Part shown: positions 54,260-64,000 of the stretch, in pieces
How the letters are laid out: every line of letters starts with the position of its first letter
How positions within the stretch are numbered: the stretch's first letter is position 1
Translations under genes and position numbers: made by a program
Notes under the pieces: model-generated
Databases searched by the model: none
Seen by the model: only the letters and a program-made list of their open reading frames with translations
What the model was told of the DNA's origin: nothing
Source of the DNA: Trichobilharzia regenti
Lineage: Eukaryota > Platyhelminthes > Trematoda > Strigeidida > Schistosomatidae
Length of the DNA stretch: 64,000 nt
Assembly (NCBI GenBank): GCA_944472135.2
Contig: OX235263.1
Span: forward strand, 5,501,517-5,565,516
Direction of reading: 5' to 3'

Positions 54260-54715
54260 TGCCTTTGGATTTCATCATGAGCTGATATCGGTTAGAGAAC
54301 CATTGAAAAACCTAAGAGTACTGGATATCTGTTTCGTCCTAGTTTGGGATTCTTCATCAGTACGCACCCACCGCCTCAGTTCGAACGTAGGATCTTCTGG
54401 TTACAAAGCGAGCCAGCTCGTACACCGTTGAGCAACTGGGACCCGACTCAATGGCCAACCCATGAATTCTAACTTCTGCCAATTCACGATATAGCGCGAC
54501 CACTAGCCAATGTCTTCAGCGAGTATTTGTCCTAACACCTGACCTGCTGTACGCTACTGGTCACGGCTTCCCACTAGAACTACCTACCTGAATAAGACTA
54601 TTCGCTAGTGAGCATCTCATTGATTTTCAAGCGTTGCTTTGTAGGGATTTGGTTGATTAGTTACAGGATTTCATCATAAGCTGACATTGGTTACAGAACC
54701 ATTGGAAAACCTGAT
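54260..54715 (-). mobile_element. Hammerhead SINE, long form, plus truncated copy
   Basis: 54268-54640 is a long-form minus copy: GCAGAAGTTAGAATTCATGG, CCCAGTTGCTCAACGGTGTA, B-box CGTTCGAACTGAGG. The ribozyme core is ATGAAGA with stem II ATCC/GGAC, so dead. 54627-54715 is the 3' tail of a second copy. Confidence 0.83.
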
Positions 54716-54764
54716 TCTTTGTTTTCTATGTTTCCAAACTCTTTAAAATAGACTATATACATAT

Positions 54765-54962
54765 TATGAGTTGGTAGGACAGCGGTTGAATGCTCACCAA
54801 CTATGCTCTGACTCACGTGGTCTGAGGTTCAACCCTCCCCCCCCTGGCCAACGACGAATTCCTAAACCTAGCTAAGCCGATCGGTAATTAAGCAGGCCAG
54901 TAAAGAGTAAAGGTTACGTATGATGCTACCAACCTCCGGCTCAGTAAAAAAAAAAATAAAGT
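54765..54962 (+). mobile_element. tRNA-derived SINE (family C), degenerate
   Basis: Plus strand: GTTGGTAGGACAGCGGTTGA, B-box GAGGTTCAACCCTCC, CTAAACCTAGCTAAGCCGAT, GATGCTACCAACCTCCGG, then an A-run. The LINE-like end is missing. Confidence 0.68.
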
Positions 54963-55450
54963 TTCCTCTTGCTTTAAGGATCATTTTCTTCCTCTCTCCG
55001 AGAGTTTACATTTTTTTAATGATAATCACATTTCTGAACACTATTCATTCACCAGTGAATGTTTTTCTTTTTTAGATTACAAAAGACTACTACTAGTGAA
55101 GCAAAGTTCCATAATTTACTCATTCGCTATTGTATCTTGTTATGTTCTGTTAGGTGGCGATATTAACTATTTGACCTTTTTGTAGTAGGTATTTCCGCCC
55201 CTAAAGTAAGGACATTATTTAATTGTACCCTCTTTGAAGTGAAATTACAAAAAAAAAAAGAAAAAATACTGTTTGTTGACTGACATCTTTTTATAAGGAA
55301 TGCGTACATATATACATTATCACGGTTCATTGGTATTTAACATTTATTTTAATAATAACCCGTAAACTCTGTTCATTTCACGTCGGTTGGCATAAAATAT
55401 CAAGTGAAGGAAAGTTGCTAATACAACCGACTAACTGACTGACTGACTGA
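54963..55450. other. Unassigned AT-rich stretch
   Basis: No element or exon recognised. I searched it by eye for the missing AMPD N-terminal exon and did not see it. Confidence 0.45.
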
Positions 55451-55454
55451 CAGA

Positions 55455-57065
55455 CTAGTTTCAAAATACGTCCTCTCATAGACATATTTAATAAAACTTT
55501 TTCCAGAAATGTCATGCCAGCCATTTGGAAGGACATTAACATTATGTACCTATACACAAGTCGTCTACTGGAACATGTATTACATTTAGACCTATTGCTA
55601 TAACGTCTCCTTTTCTAAAAACTATGGAAAAGTTACGCTTAATTAATCTTCAACCTTCCCTTAAAGCCTTTAACGATCTTAAACAATTCGCTTATAAACA
55701 CAGCAGAAGCACTTTGGATGCAGTTGCAGTCTTGTTTCATAACACTGTCTGCAGCTTAGACAAAAGAGCGATAAATTTTTTGCTGCGCTTTCCTAGATTA
55801 CACATCTGCTTTCGACTCAGTATCTAGGGATAATTTGTAAAACAAGCTTGCTGAAACTCAAACTGATTGTTGGGTTGTAAAATGACTGCATTCTTATTTC
55901 TCAGAAAGAAGGCAGTACACTATGTATCAGGGAAAGTCATCCACTTCTTTGCTTACTGAGGCTGGTGTCCCTCAAGGCGCTGTCCTTTCTCCTTTTTTAT
56001 TTTCTTTCTTCGTGCGTGATTTGCCTCACTTTGATGAAATGAACTTTGTCGAGTATGCCGATGACCTAACTATTTCAATGTCTGTTACCTCTCAGCTAGA
56101 CTGCAATACGAAGAAGAGCTTTCTATCAAGAATAAGCAAATGGTCTTCATCTAATTGCCTTAAACAAAATTCTTCTAAATGTCAGACTGTTAACTTCAGT
56201 TTCCAATGTAAAGGAAGTAAAATAAAGCCGTTGGTTCCTATGACCCTTGCAAAACCGATGATAGTGGGGATATAGAAACCAAGTCTGAAGTTACGTAACT
56301 TGCATTAATTCTTTCTTCTGACCTACCCGTCCTGGTCTTCCCATGTCTTAGCGACTTCTAAAAGAATATTTCGTCTAACCTTTTACAACATTAAAAAGTT
56401 AAGGCAATCAGGCATAACCCAACCCCTCCTCCTCCTCTTACAGTTTGTCAACTCGTGCATATTACCTATTCTTCTCTGTCGTTCACCCTTATTCTTTCCT
56501 GGATTGCTGAAGAAAGACTATGTTATACTTCGTAAAACTCTGAAGACTGTCAGTAGGGACAGTGGCAGCTATCCCACTGAGCCATGTCGTTGACATTGTC
56601 ACTGATAGGCACTTGATTTCATGCAACAAATTCGCTAAAGGAATCTTGTCAGACTGTGAGCATTCACCACAGCACCTGAACCTCTAACCTTGTGTCTCCT
56701 CCTCCTCAGGTAAACCACAAGAAGTCTTTTCAGAAGACTTTATGCATGTACATCTAAGTATAAAAATCCTACTATACCATATTTGGCGGCACGTACTTTA
56801 TGTGATGAAAATAGTCTCAGACATGAACTGACTAACTAACCTTCTTTGCACTAATAAATAAACCATTTCCTCCACCCTTACAACATCAAATTTTATTGTT
56901 ATTGTATTTCTTATATTCATACTCCTCTCAATCTTTTGTCTTTATTTGTTTATTTATTTTTCATAAGTGTGAACATCATTTAAGCTGTGTTATAACTGTT
57001 GATTTTGTATTTCCCCTCACCATGCTGGTATATCAACAGAACATTAGATTCAATACTCTATAATA
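55455..57065 (+). mobile_element. CR1-like LINE, RT to 3' end
   Basis: The longest CR1-like copy. Plus-strand order: INLQPSLKAFNDLKQFAYKH (fingers), CFITLSAA then FLDYTSAFDSVSRDNL, the open frame 55922-56275 with EAGVPQGAVLSPFLFSFFVR and EMNFVEYADDLTISMSV (catalytic box), SKWSSSNCLKQNSSKCQTVN, then after frameshifts SGITQPLLLLLQFVNS and an untranslated end with ATAAATAAACCATTTCCTCC, closing at ATCAACAGAACATTAGATTC. A stop and frameshifts make it inactive. Confidence 0.87.
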
Positions 57066-58125
57066 ACATGCTAAAATTTCCAAACTGAATCGACAATACT
57101 GTTTGAAACAAACTCACTGTTATTATTATTATTATATTTAATATTCTCGATTCGTGCTTCGAATATTTTTGACTTTATATCGTAAATGGGGACAAATTCC
57201 TCTGGTTAACTTTGTTTTAATTTTATTCATATTTTGAGTAAATCAGATGCAAGGTGTTGTGACAAATGCTGAGAATTCCATTCTGTATTATAAGTACTGT
57301 TCGTCTTGGAATTAAGCTGATTATTATTGTAATACTTGGTATTATTGTAATAATTCACTCTTTTTTCACTTATAAAATCCTTCTACCTTTGGTAATTTAA
57401 AACCGCACGTGCCCGACATTTCAAATTGTTTGTTAGTTTAGTATATTTTCCTGAAGCATGGTGAGATAATTATGCGAGAAATTATCTTCCCTGTTTCTAT
57501 ATTATTTTGGATTTTGATTTAGTTTATCTACACGAAAGGGCCACATTGGGCTTCGAATGATTGATGATGAATGATGACAGCAAAGCCCAGATGCGCTTTG
57601 ATGTGTATGTGCAACCCCACTGTCGACTCAACCAATCAGTAATTTTTCCAACCTAGTATATTATTTTTATTATGATAAATATTCGTTCCATGGATTCCTA
57701 TTAGAATATAGGGCTTCAGCAACACATGCATCGCGATTCTCCTCATCTCTCTCTCTCTCTACCGTGATTTTAGCTGGCAGCTGTATGATTGATTGCCTAT
57801 AAGCTTACATACCTAACAACTTTTCGCTTTCCACCCGCGTTTTACTTGAGGGGCCCGCTTGGCGTGTTCTGTGATGTTATTCAACGGTTTCCTTAGCATT
57901 TATCAGATCTTTTTTTCATTTTCTTCAGGATATCAGTTGTGAGCAATAGAGGATCTTGGTTGGATGGTTTGTTGCTTGTCGTTTTTTTAATGATTGGCCT
58001 CAGCTATCTGTGTCTCTCTCAGTATCTCGATAGAAAGTAGGTGTTTCGTCAAGTAACTGATCAATATTAACAGATATTCAGCGAAGAAAACCTTCCTTAT
58101 CGTTGGAATCATTTTCACAGCATGT
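57066..58125. other. Spacer between inverted CR1 copies
   Basis: About 1 kb with no recognised gene. 57680-57725 has a scrap of an RTE-like 3' end inverted (CCTATTAGAATATAGGGCTT). Confidence 0.45.
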
Positions 58126-58129
58126 ACAA

Positions 58130-58905
58130 TCTTAATCAGTATTAATGTTGAGTAATAGAAAAGTGACAAACGATTAAAGAAGAGAAAATAATAAAAAAGA
58201 GAGAAAAATAAACAAATAAAAACAGAAAAATCGAGAGGATTATAAGAGTATAAGAAGTACAATAACAATAAAGCCTGATGTTGAAAGGGTAGAGGAAATG
58301 GTTTATTTATTAGTGCAAAGAAGGTTAGTTAGTCAGTTCATGTCTGAGACTATTTTCATCACATAAACCACGTGCCGCCAAATATGGTATAGTAGGATTT
58401 TTATACTTAGATGTACATGCATAAAGTCTTCTGAAAAGACTTCTTGTTTTACCTGAGGAGGAGGAGACACAAGGTTGGAGGTTCTGGTGCTGTGATGAAT
58501 GCTCACAGTCTGACAAGATTCCTTTAGCGAATTTGTTGCATGAAATCAAGTGCCTATCAGTGACAATGTCAACGACATGGCTCAGTGGGATAGCTGCCAC
58601 TCTCTCTACTGACAGTCTTCAGAGTTTTACGAAGTATAACATAGTCTTTCTTCAGCAATCCAGGAAAGAATAAGGGTGAACGACAAAGAAGAATAGGTAA
58701 GATGCACGAGTTGACAAACTGTAAGAGGAGGAGGAGGGGTTGGGTTATGCCTGATTGCCTTAACTTTTTAATGTAAAAGGTTAGACGAAATATTCTTTTA
58801 GAAATCGCTAAGACATGGGAAGACCAGGATAGGTCAGAAGAAAGAATTAATCCAAGATACTTAAGAGAATTCACGCTCAACTCAACCTCTTTGAACATTT
58901 GAGCA
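58130..58905 (-). mobile_element. CR1-like LINE, 3' half, antisense
   Basis: The minus frame 58898-58569 reads LSVNSLKYLGLILSSDLSWS, SHVLAISKRIFRLTFYIKKL, SGITQPLLLLLQFVNSCILP, LFFPGLLKKDYVILRKTLKT; frame 58600-58325 continues DIVTDRHLISCNKFAKGILS and LFRRLYACTSKYKNPTIPYL, CDENSLRHELTN. This region after the RT is more open than in the plus copy and its 3' sequence runs to about 58130. Confidence 0.88.
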
Positions 58906-58914
58906 ACTTAAAGT

Positions 58915-59297
58915 TCCCGGCCATAACACTACAGAAGGAGAGTTAACGATTTTGAAGAGGATCTTCCTCGGAAATGACTAGCCAGAATGTTTCATCACAA
59001 AAAACACATGAAAGCTAAACTACCCAAAACCGTTTTACAGTTTCTGCTACCAAAAAAAGGCGCTTCTACTTGAACCTACAATTCAGTGGAGAGTCGTCCC
59101 GCTCACTGAAGAAAACCTTTCTTTATGGCTGCACTACGAATAACCTTCTTTACGAAACCAATGATTCACATGAAAGTGAAGGATAAGCTACCATTGCTGA
59201 CTGGTTTCATCGACATGCATCTATCTTCTCCACCTGTGGAGCCAGGTATATCGGCCGTACCCAGCGTTTGTCATGCAAATGTTTCATCGAACACTTG
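58915..59297 (+). mobile_element. Penelope-like element fragment
   Basis: Plus pieces: FLGNDYPECFITKNT-like connector, KKALLLEPTIQWRVV, MAALRITFFTKPMIHMKVKD, and LVSS/FHRHASIFSTCGARYIGRTQR, the GIY-YIG core (59240-59275). It is cut at 59298 by repeat R. Confidence 0.8.
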
Positions 59298-60485
59298 TGG
59301 TGAGAGCTGTCTGTTAGCCAAATTTCTAGACAGTAATTTCCGTCAATGTTTACGTCCCAGTATTGGTCATGAGAAAAATATGAACAAAGACTGATTCAAC
59401 AACCAACCAAAGCAGACTTTGTTTGCGTAGGCGGATACAGTTAACATATAGATGAACTGACATTCAAGAAACAGTCACAAAGAGATAAAAGAATAACTTT
59501 CAGTGAGAAAAAACCACCAATCAGAAGACTGTGTTTGTCTGCTAACAATAATCTATAATCTATACGGACTGACACAAAAGACTTGGAGGACCTGGATTTC
59601 GCCGATGATATATGTCTGATTTCCCATAAACTGGAAGATATGCAAGTGAAAAGTAACAGGTTGGCAGAGGAAGCATCAAAGATAGGACTTCACGTGAACA
59701 TAGATAAAACAGAGATGATGAAGATTCCTAGCCAACAGCAACAACAACAACAGACAACAATCAGCATAAGTGGGAAGAACCTGAAAGAAACAACCTCCTT
59801 CACCTACCTGGGAAGCATCGTCTCAACTACAGGCGGAACTGACGAGGACATCAAAGCCAGAATCGGAAAAGCAAGACAAGCTTTCATTACTCTCAAATCT
59901 GTGTGGAGGTCAACAGCACTCAGCATCAAAAATAAGATCCGGATTTTCAACTCCAATGTGAAGTCAGTGCTACTATACGGATCAGAGACTTGGCGAGTCA
60001 TAAAGAGCATCTCAAACAAACTTCAAACCTTCATTAACAACTGTCTCCGCTCAATACTCAAGATCAGATGGCTGGTCAGAAAAGATCAACAACAGGGATC
60101 TCTGGCAATGAGCGAACCAATCAGGAACCGATTGTGAAACAAATAGGCAGAAAGAAATGGAGATGGATTGGCCATACGCTGAGGAAACCATCAAGTGACA
60201 TCACTAGACAAGCCCTCGAGTGGAACCCGAAAGGGAAGCGGCAAGTTGGTCGTCCAAGGGTGACTTGGAGGAGGTCATGCGAGGAGGAGATGAAAGCCTG
60301 TGGACATACCTGGAGCAGGGTGAAAAAGTTGTCAGAAAACCGAAGGCAATGGAGGTGCGCAGCTGAAGCCCTATGTTCCTCTAGGAACTAAAGGATACAA
60401 TAATAATAATGTACATTAAAATCTATAAATATATGTTGACTTCCTTAATAAACGATCTGTTGACTGTCTTGTTTTGTCTTCTATT
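59298..60485 (+). repeat. Repeat R split by an RTE-like LINE
   Basis: Left part 59298-59559 (GTGGTGAGAGCTGTCTGTTA to ACAATAATCTATAAT) and right part 60405-60485 (ATAATGTACATTAAAATCTA to TGTCTTCTATTGTTACA) together match the unbroken copy at 23575-23945. The LINE lies between. Confidence 0.87.
59560..60404 (+). mobile_element. RTE-like LINE, cleanest 3' copy
   Basis: The frame 59583-60137 reads LDFADDICLISHKLEDMQVK (RT catalytic box FADD), SKIGLHVNIDKTEMMKIPS, a Gln run, SFTYLGSIVST, DEDIKARIGKARQAFITLKS, SVLLYGSETWRVIKS and LQTFINNCLRSILKIRW. The next frame (60068-60391) goes on KKWRWIGHTLRKPSSDITRQ, GKRQVGRPRVTWRRSCEEEM. Only one frameshift, near 60065-60140, breaks it. It ends GAAGCCCTATGTTCCTCTAG and (AAT)n. 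The RTE-type assignment rests on the short tandem tail and remembered similarity to schistosome RTE elements. Confidence 0.88.
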
Positions 60486-60486
60486 G

Positions 60487-61274
60487 TTACACACTTACCC
60501 TCATGGTATTAAAAAGTAGAAATAAGGTCTCCCTCGAAACTCTATTCTGGAACACTCGATCAAAAATCAAGGCACCAAGGGAAGCCCACAAAACAACTTT
60601 CAGTTCATCTACAGAATACATAGGAATCTTACTAAAAGAGTACGAATGAAACTTCTTGAAATCCCAGAAGTAGTGGTAATTCACATGTTAAGTCATGAAG
60701 AAGTTTGTTCAGTCATTAAATCTACAATGTAGCTGACCTATCTTCACACCAAATATGTAACTTTTGTTAAATCTTTCTCTTTCTTAACCGTACAATGTTT
60801 TCTTCGCCCACCTCTTATTACCACCATTGTTGTTAACTTGACTTTTAGAACGATACATTTTAGACAGCAAATTTAATTAATTGATTCAAAACTTAAACTG
60901 GATTCAATAAGTAAGTTGAGTGACGTAATCTAATTGATGGAGTTGAGTAGAGCTCAACCAAAATTAAAACTGAACAAGATTCATATATGTCAGAGTTATC
61001 AAAATCAGAAGAAATGAACACCGTGGAAACCGCCTCTGTTCGACCATCGAGAAATCCAGTTGAACTAGAAAAGCTTGAAAAATCATCATCAGCCATAGTC
61101 TACACACACACACACACACACGCTATAGAATCAGACCACAAAATTGATTTTGAAAATATTGAAATCATCATCTAGAAAAAGCATTTCAGAAATCACAAAG
61201 AACGTCTCACATCACCAGAAGTACTTCATATCAGGTGGAATCCAAATTGTCTAGTGAATAGGGATGATGGACTC
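60487..61274. other. Unassigned stretch with two overlapping ORFs
   Basis: A minus ORF (60684-60487) holds DELKVVLWASLGALIFDRVF and ends in a donor-like ATGAGG|GTAAGTG. A plus ORF (60987-61175) reads MSELSKSEEMNTVETASVRP and ELEKLEKSSSAIVY before a (CA)8 tract at 61103-61121. I recognise neither. The phase of the minus donor does not fit the AMPD exon at 44746. Confidence 0.35.
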
Positions 61275-61640
61275 AAACAGAATCTGACCTGGTTACAACA
61301 CCTCCCTCCCCTCCTCCATGAAGTGACAAAATCACCACGAATGTGATAAGCAAGTTCACTATGTATACACACGCATACACACACTACTTTTATAATTTTA
61401 CACACTGATCAAATCCAACAATCTACACTCGGTTTTGTTTTGTTATCTTTACCAATTGGCCAACTTGACAACGCGAAAATGACCCCAGATTGACGAACGA
61501 TGATCAAGTTAGTAAACTTTGTTTTGATATCATAACAGATGTACTATTACCTCTGCTATTTGGTTTAGTGATCTTCATTGTTATTTCGACTTTCAATATG
61601 TCCTTTTAACTTAACCTAACTTGTCTATTTTCTTACCCCT
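61275..61640 (+). repeat. Dispersed repeat shared with 5800-6130
   Basis: ATCTGACCTGGTTACAACAC, TTTACCAATTGGCCAACTTG, AACTTTGTTTTGATATCATA and TTCAATATGTCCTTTTAACT match the first copy in order. The final part is PLE 3' sequence. Confidence 0.75.
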
Positions 61641-61833
61641 TAACTCTTTGTTATATTCAAGCTGAGGAGATTTTGTAAATTCCGGTTTAATAATACCACT
61701 TTGATAAAGCTATTAGAAGCAGCATTAAATAGCAAAACGTCAGTAAAAACAGCGACAATATCGTTTTGTTTTTCATTCATTCTTTGGGAAATACAAGAAG
61801 ACCTTTATTATAATAAATAACACAATAGTCAAT

Positions 61834-62301
61834 TTTTACGAGTTGATCACGGATTGATATCAGTTAGAGAACCATTGAAAACCAGGGAGTACTGGACAGC
61901 TGCTGTTTCATCCTAGTTTGGGAATCATCGGCAGTACGCACCCACTGGGTTTCGAACCCAGGACCTTCCGGTTACAAGGCAAGCTCGTATACCATTCAGC
62001 CACTGGGACCCGATTCAATGGCTCGTGAATTCTAACTTCTACCAATTCGTGATTTAGCGCGACCCCAACCATTGTCGCTAAATCACGAATTGGTAGAAGT
62101 TAGAATTCACGAGCCATTGAATCGGGTCCCAGTGGCTGAATGGTATACGAGCTTGCCTTGTAACCGGAAGGTCCTGGGTTCGAAACCCAGTGGGTGCGTA
62201 CTGCCGATGATTCCCAAACTAGGATGAAACAGCAGCTGTCCAGTACTCCCTGGTTTTCAATGGTTCTCTAACTGATATCAATCCGTGATCAACTCGTAAA
62301 A
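61834..62301. repeat. Perfect 226-bp inverted repeat of two family B SINEs
   Basis: Left arm 61834-62059 and right arm 62076-62301 are equal in length and I find no mismatch on reading both. The spacer is 16 bases. Each arm is a family B SINE from GATTTAGCG-side 5' end through B-box GGGTTCGAAACCC, ribozyme GTACTG-CCGATGA and GAAAC to AACTCGTAAAA; the right arm is in plus and the left in minus orientation. The ribozyme has perfect stem I, but the core U is C (CCGATGA) and stem II is TCC/GGA. Confidence 0.95.
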
Positions 62302-62414
62302 CATAACTAATCCTTACAAACCAAACTATAGAAAGACAATAGTCAATCTTGAAAACATGACCCCTTAATTTCCGTACTGGCAACGAATTTTCCTACAATG
62401 TACTTTCCATCGTA

Positions 62415-63370
62415 GTGTCCATATTTTTCCGGTCAATGAAGACAGGTGTAAGACAAGGCTGGCTGGCTGGCTGGTCGCCTCTATCTCCAATGATTTTCCT
62501 GATCACAGTAGATTGGATAATGCGACAGACAGCGGAGGGTAACGAGGAAACAGGCATAAAATGGACCCACACAAAATGCTTGGAGAACCTGGACTTCACC
62601 GATGACACATATATGTCTGATTTCCCACAAACTGGAAGATATGCAAGTGAAAAGCAACAAGTTGGCAGAATAAGCATCAAAGATAGGAGGGACTTCATGT
62701 GAACATAGAGAAAACAGAGTTAGGTGATGAAGATTCCTGGCCAACAGCAACACCAACAACAATAGATAACAATTGGCATAAATGAAAGAAATATGAGGGA
62801 AGCAACCTCCTTCACCTACCTACCGACCGACCTGAGAAGCATTGTTTCAACTACAGGCCAACGGAACTGATGAGGATATCAAAGCAGCGAGGATGCGGAA
62901 AACAGGGCAAGCTTTTATTACTCTCAAGTCTGCGTGGAGGTCAACACTCGGCACTCAGAATGAAAAATAAGATAAGGATTTTCAACTCCAATGTGGAGTC
63001 AGTACTACTTTATGGATCAGAGACTTGGCGCGTCATGAAGAGCACCTTGAACAAACTACAGACCTTCATCGACACCTGTCTTCGCTCAATACTACTCAAG
63101 ATCAGATGGCCTGCCAGAAAAGACGAATAACAGGGATCTCTGGGAGCGAGCCAATACAGCAGGAACCTACTACGCAATAAATATTCACGAAGAAATGGAA
63201 GTGGATTGGCTAACCATACTCTGAGAAAACAAACCATCAAGTAACATCACACGTCAGGTCACTGCTCGAACGGAAGCCGAATAGGAAGCAGCGAGTTAGT
63301 CATCAGTTCAAGGGTGATACGGAAGAGGTCATGCGAAGCGGAGATGAAAACATATGGGCAGACGTGTGTG
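62415..63370 (+). mobile_element. RTE-like LINE, frame-broken
   Basis: Plus pieces: MKTGVRQGW, SPMIFLITVDWIMRQTAE, TKCLENLDFTDD (FADD box with Ala to Thr), KLEDMQVKSNKLAE, NSNVESVLLYGSETWRVMKS and LQTFIDTCLRSILLKIRWPA. The copy stops at about 63370 without the usual 3' tail, where a SINE begins. Confidence 0.85.
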
Positions 63371-63535
63371 TGTAACCGGAAGGTCCTGGTTTCAAATCCT
63401 GGCGGTGGGTGCGTACTACCGATGATTCCCAAACTAGACTGATGAAACAACTGGCTATCATCCAGTACTCCCTGGTTGCTTTTCAATAGTTCTCTAAATG
63501 ATATCAATCCGTGGTCAAACTCGTAAAATTCATGA
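63371..63535 (+). mobile_element. Hammerhead SINE 3' part (family B)
   Basis: TGTAACCGGAAGGTCCTGGT, B-box GTTTCAAATCC, GTGCGTACTACCGATGATTC, AGTACTCCCTGGTTGCTTTT, ATCCGTGGTCAAACTCGTAA. Same subtype as the palindrome arms; the ribozyme is disrupted by insertions after stem II. Confidence 0.8.
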
Positions 63536-64000
63536 ATTCCTTGACTGGTGGGTTTGAGAACCAGTCATATAGGAAGGTATAAATGGTAGGAACAAAAGAC
63601 TCGAGTCAAAATTGTTGCCAAATGGTGTTCAGATGAATTTACTCCTTGCAATCTCCAAGATCCATTAAATCCTCATGTTACTTTCCATATTACTGCCCTC
63701 TCTTTGTCTCAACCTAAAAATGAACACTTGATATCTATAAACACAAGGCTGAACTAACACACACACACACATACAGAAAAACAAACAGAAAAAGGCAAAC
63801 TATATGAGATTCTGAATTCTACACCGGGAGGGAGGGGAGAATAGAACAAGTCATCACGTGCCATTCGGAAAATATCCCCATAAAGTCACAAAAATGGGGA
63901 GTCAAGAAGCACAAGAAAAAGAGCATGGAAATATGATACACCTGGGGGTAAACATAAATTGCTTAAAACATTTTCCACCTAGTTACGAAGGTGAAAATAA
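63536..64000. other. Unassigned right end
   Basis: No element or gene recognised; a (CA)n tract at 63759-63772. Confidence 0.5.

Noticed and set aside
1..64000. CRISPR arrays, operons, ribosome binding sites or other prokaryotic features
   Set aside because: Spliced exons, pol III SINEs and LINEs show a eukaryotic genome; no regular spacer-repeat array is present.

Overview
The window is a piece of a trematode genome, most likely a schistosome blood fluke. The reasons are AT-rich sequence, host exons separated by 2 to 13.5 kb introns, and dense repeats of types known from schistosomes: Penelope-like elements with GIY-YIG endonuclease, RTE-like and CR1-like LINEs, a Merlin DNA transposon, and a tRNA-headed SINE carrying a hammerhead ribozyme as in the SM-alpha family. 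I cannot fix the species from the sequence alone.

The one recognisable host gene is on the minus strand: AMP deaminase (AMPD2/3-like). Eight exons lie at 44746-44289, 42208-42071, 34592-34530, 25290-25159, 22699-22496, 18364-18114, 14711-14555 and 1012-765. Together they give about 550 residues of the catalytic region, with matching GT-AG sites and intron phases at every junction. The N-terminal exon(s) were not found in the right-hand 19 kb, and the last C-terminal exon(s) should lie left of position 1. Exon 1012-765 has an apparent one-base deletion near 977.

Everything else is intron or upstream sequence filled with transposable elements. Region 1-2.4 kb: 3' end of a LINE with an ACAG tail, the penultimate coding exon, a hammerhead SINE and a Merlin transposon with terminal inverted repeats and an 8-bp target duplication. 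Region 2.6-7.5 kb: Penelope-like (PLE) remnants, one holding a SINE. Region 8-16.8 kb: RTE-like LINE copies and four tRNA-derived SINE families, one with a sequence-intact hammerhead at 11161-11206. Region 17-28.3 kb: a long inverted repeat, RTE copies, a Merlin relic, a telomere-like array, a CR1 tail and a PLE. Region 29-36.5 kb: LINE, PLE and SINE debris. Region 36.7-41.6 kb: a head-to-head PLE pair and the best PLE in the window, an open 431-codon frame joining part of the reverse transcriptase to GIY-YIG. Region 42.6-54.7 kb: a further mosaic, including a second head-to-head PLE pair and a LINE inserted in a PLE with a 12-bp target duplication. Region 55-64 kb: an inverted pair of CR1 copies, an RTE inserted in another repeat, and a perfect 226-bp inverted repeat made of two SINEs.

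The elements interact: one SINE family ends in the same 3' tail as the RTE-like LINE, which suggests it borrows that LINE's enzyme; SINEs and LINEs repeatedly land in PLEs; and PLE ends recur as inverted pairs. Tens of tRNA-like heads here are SINE promoters. I found no convincing real tRNA, rRNA or CRISPR.
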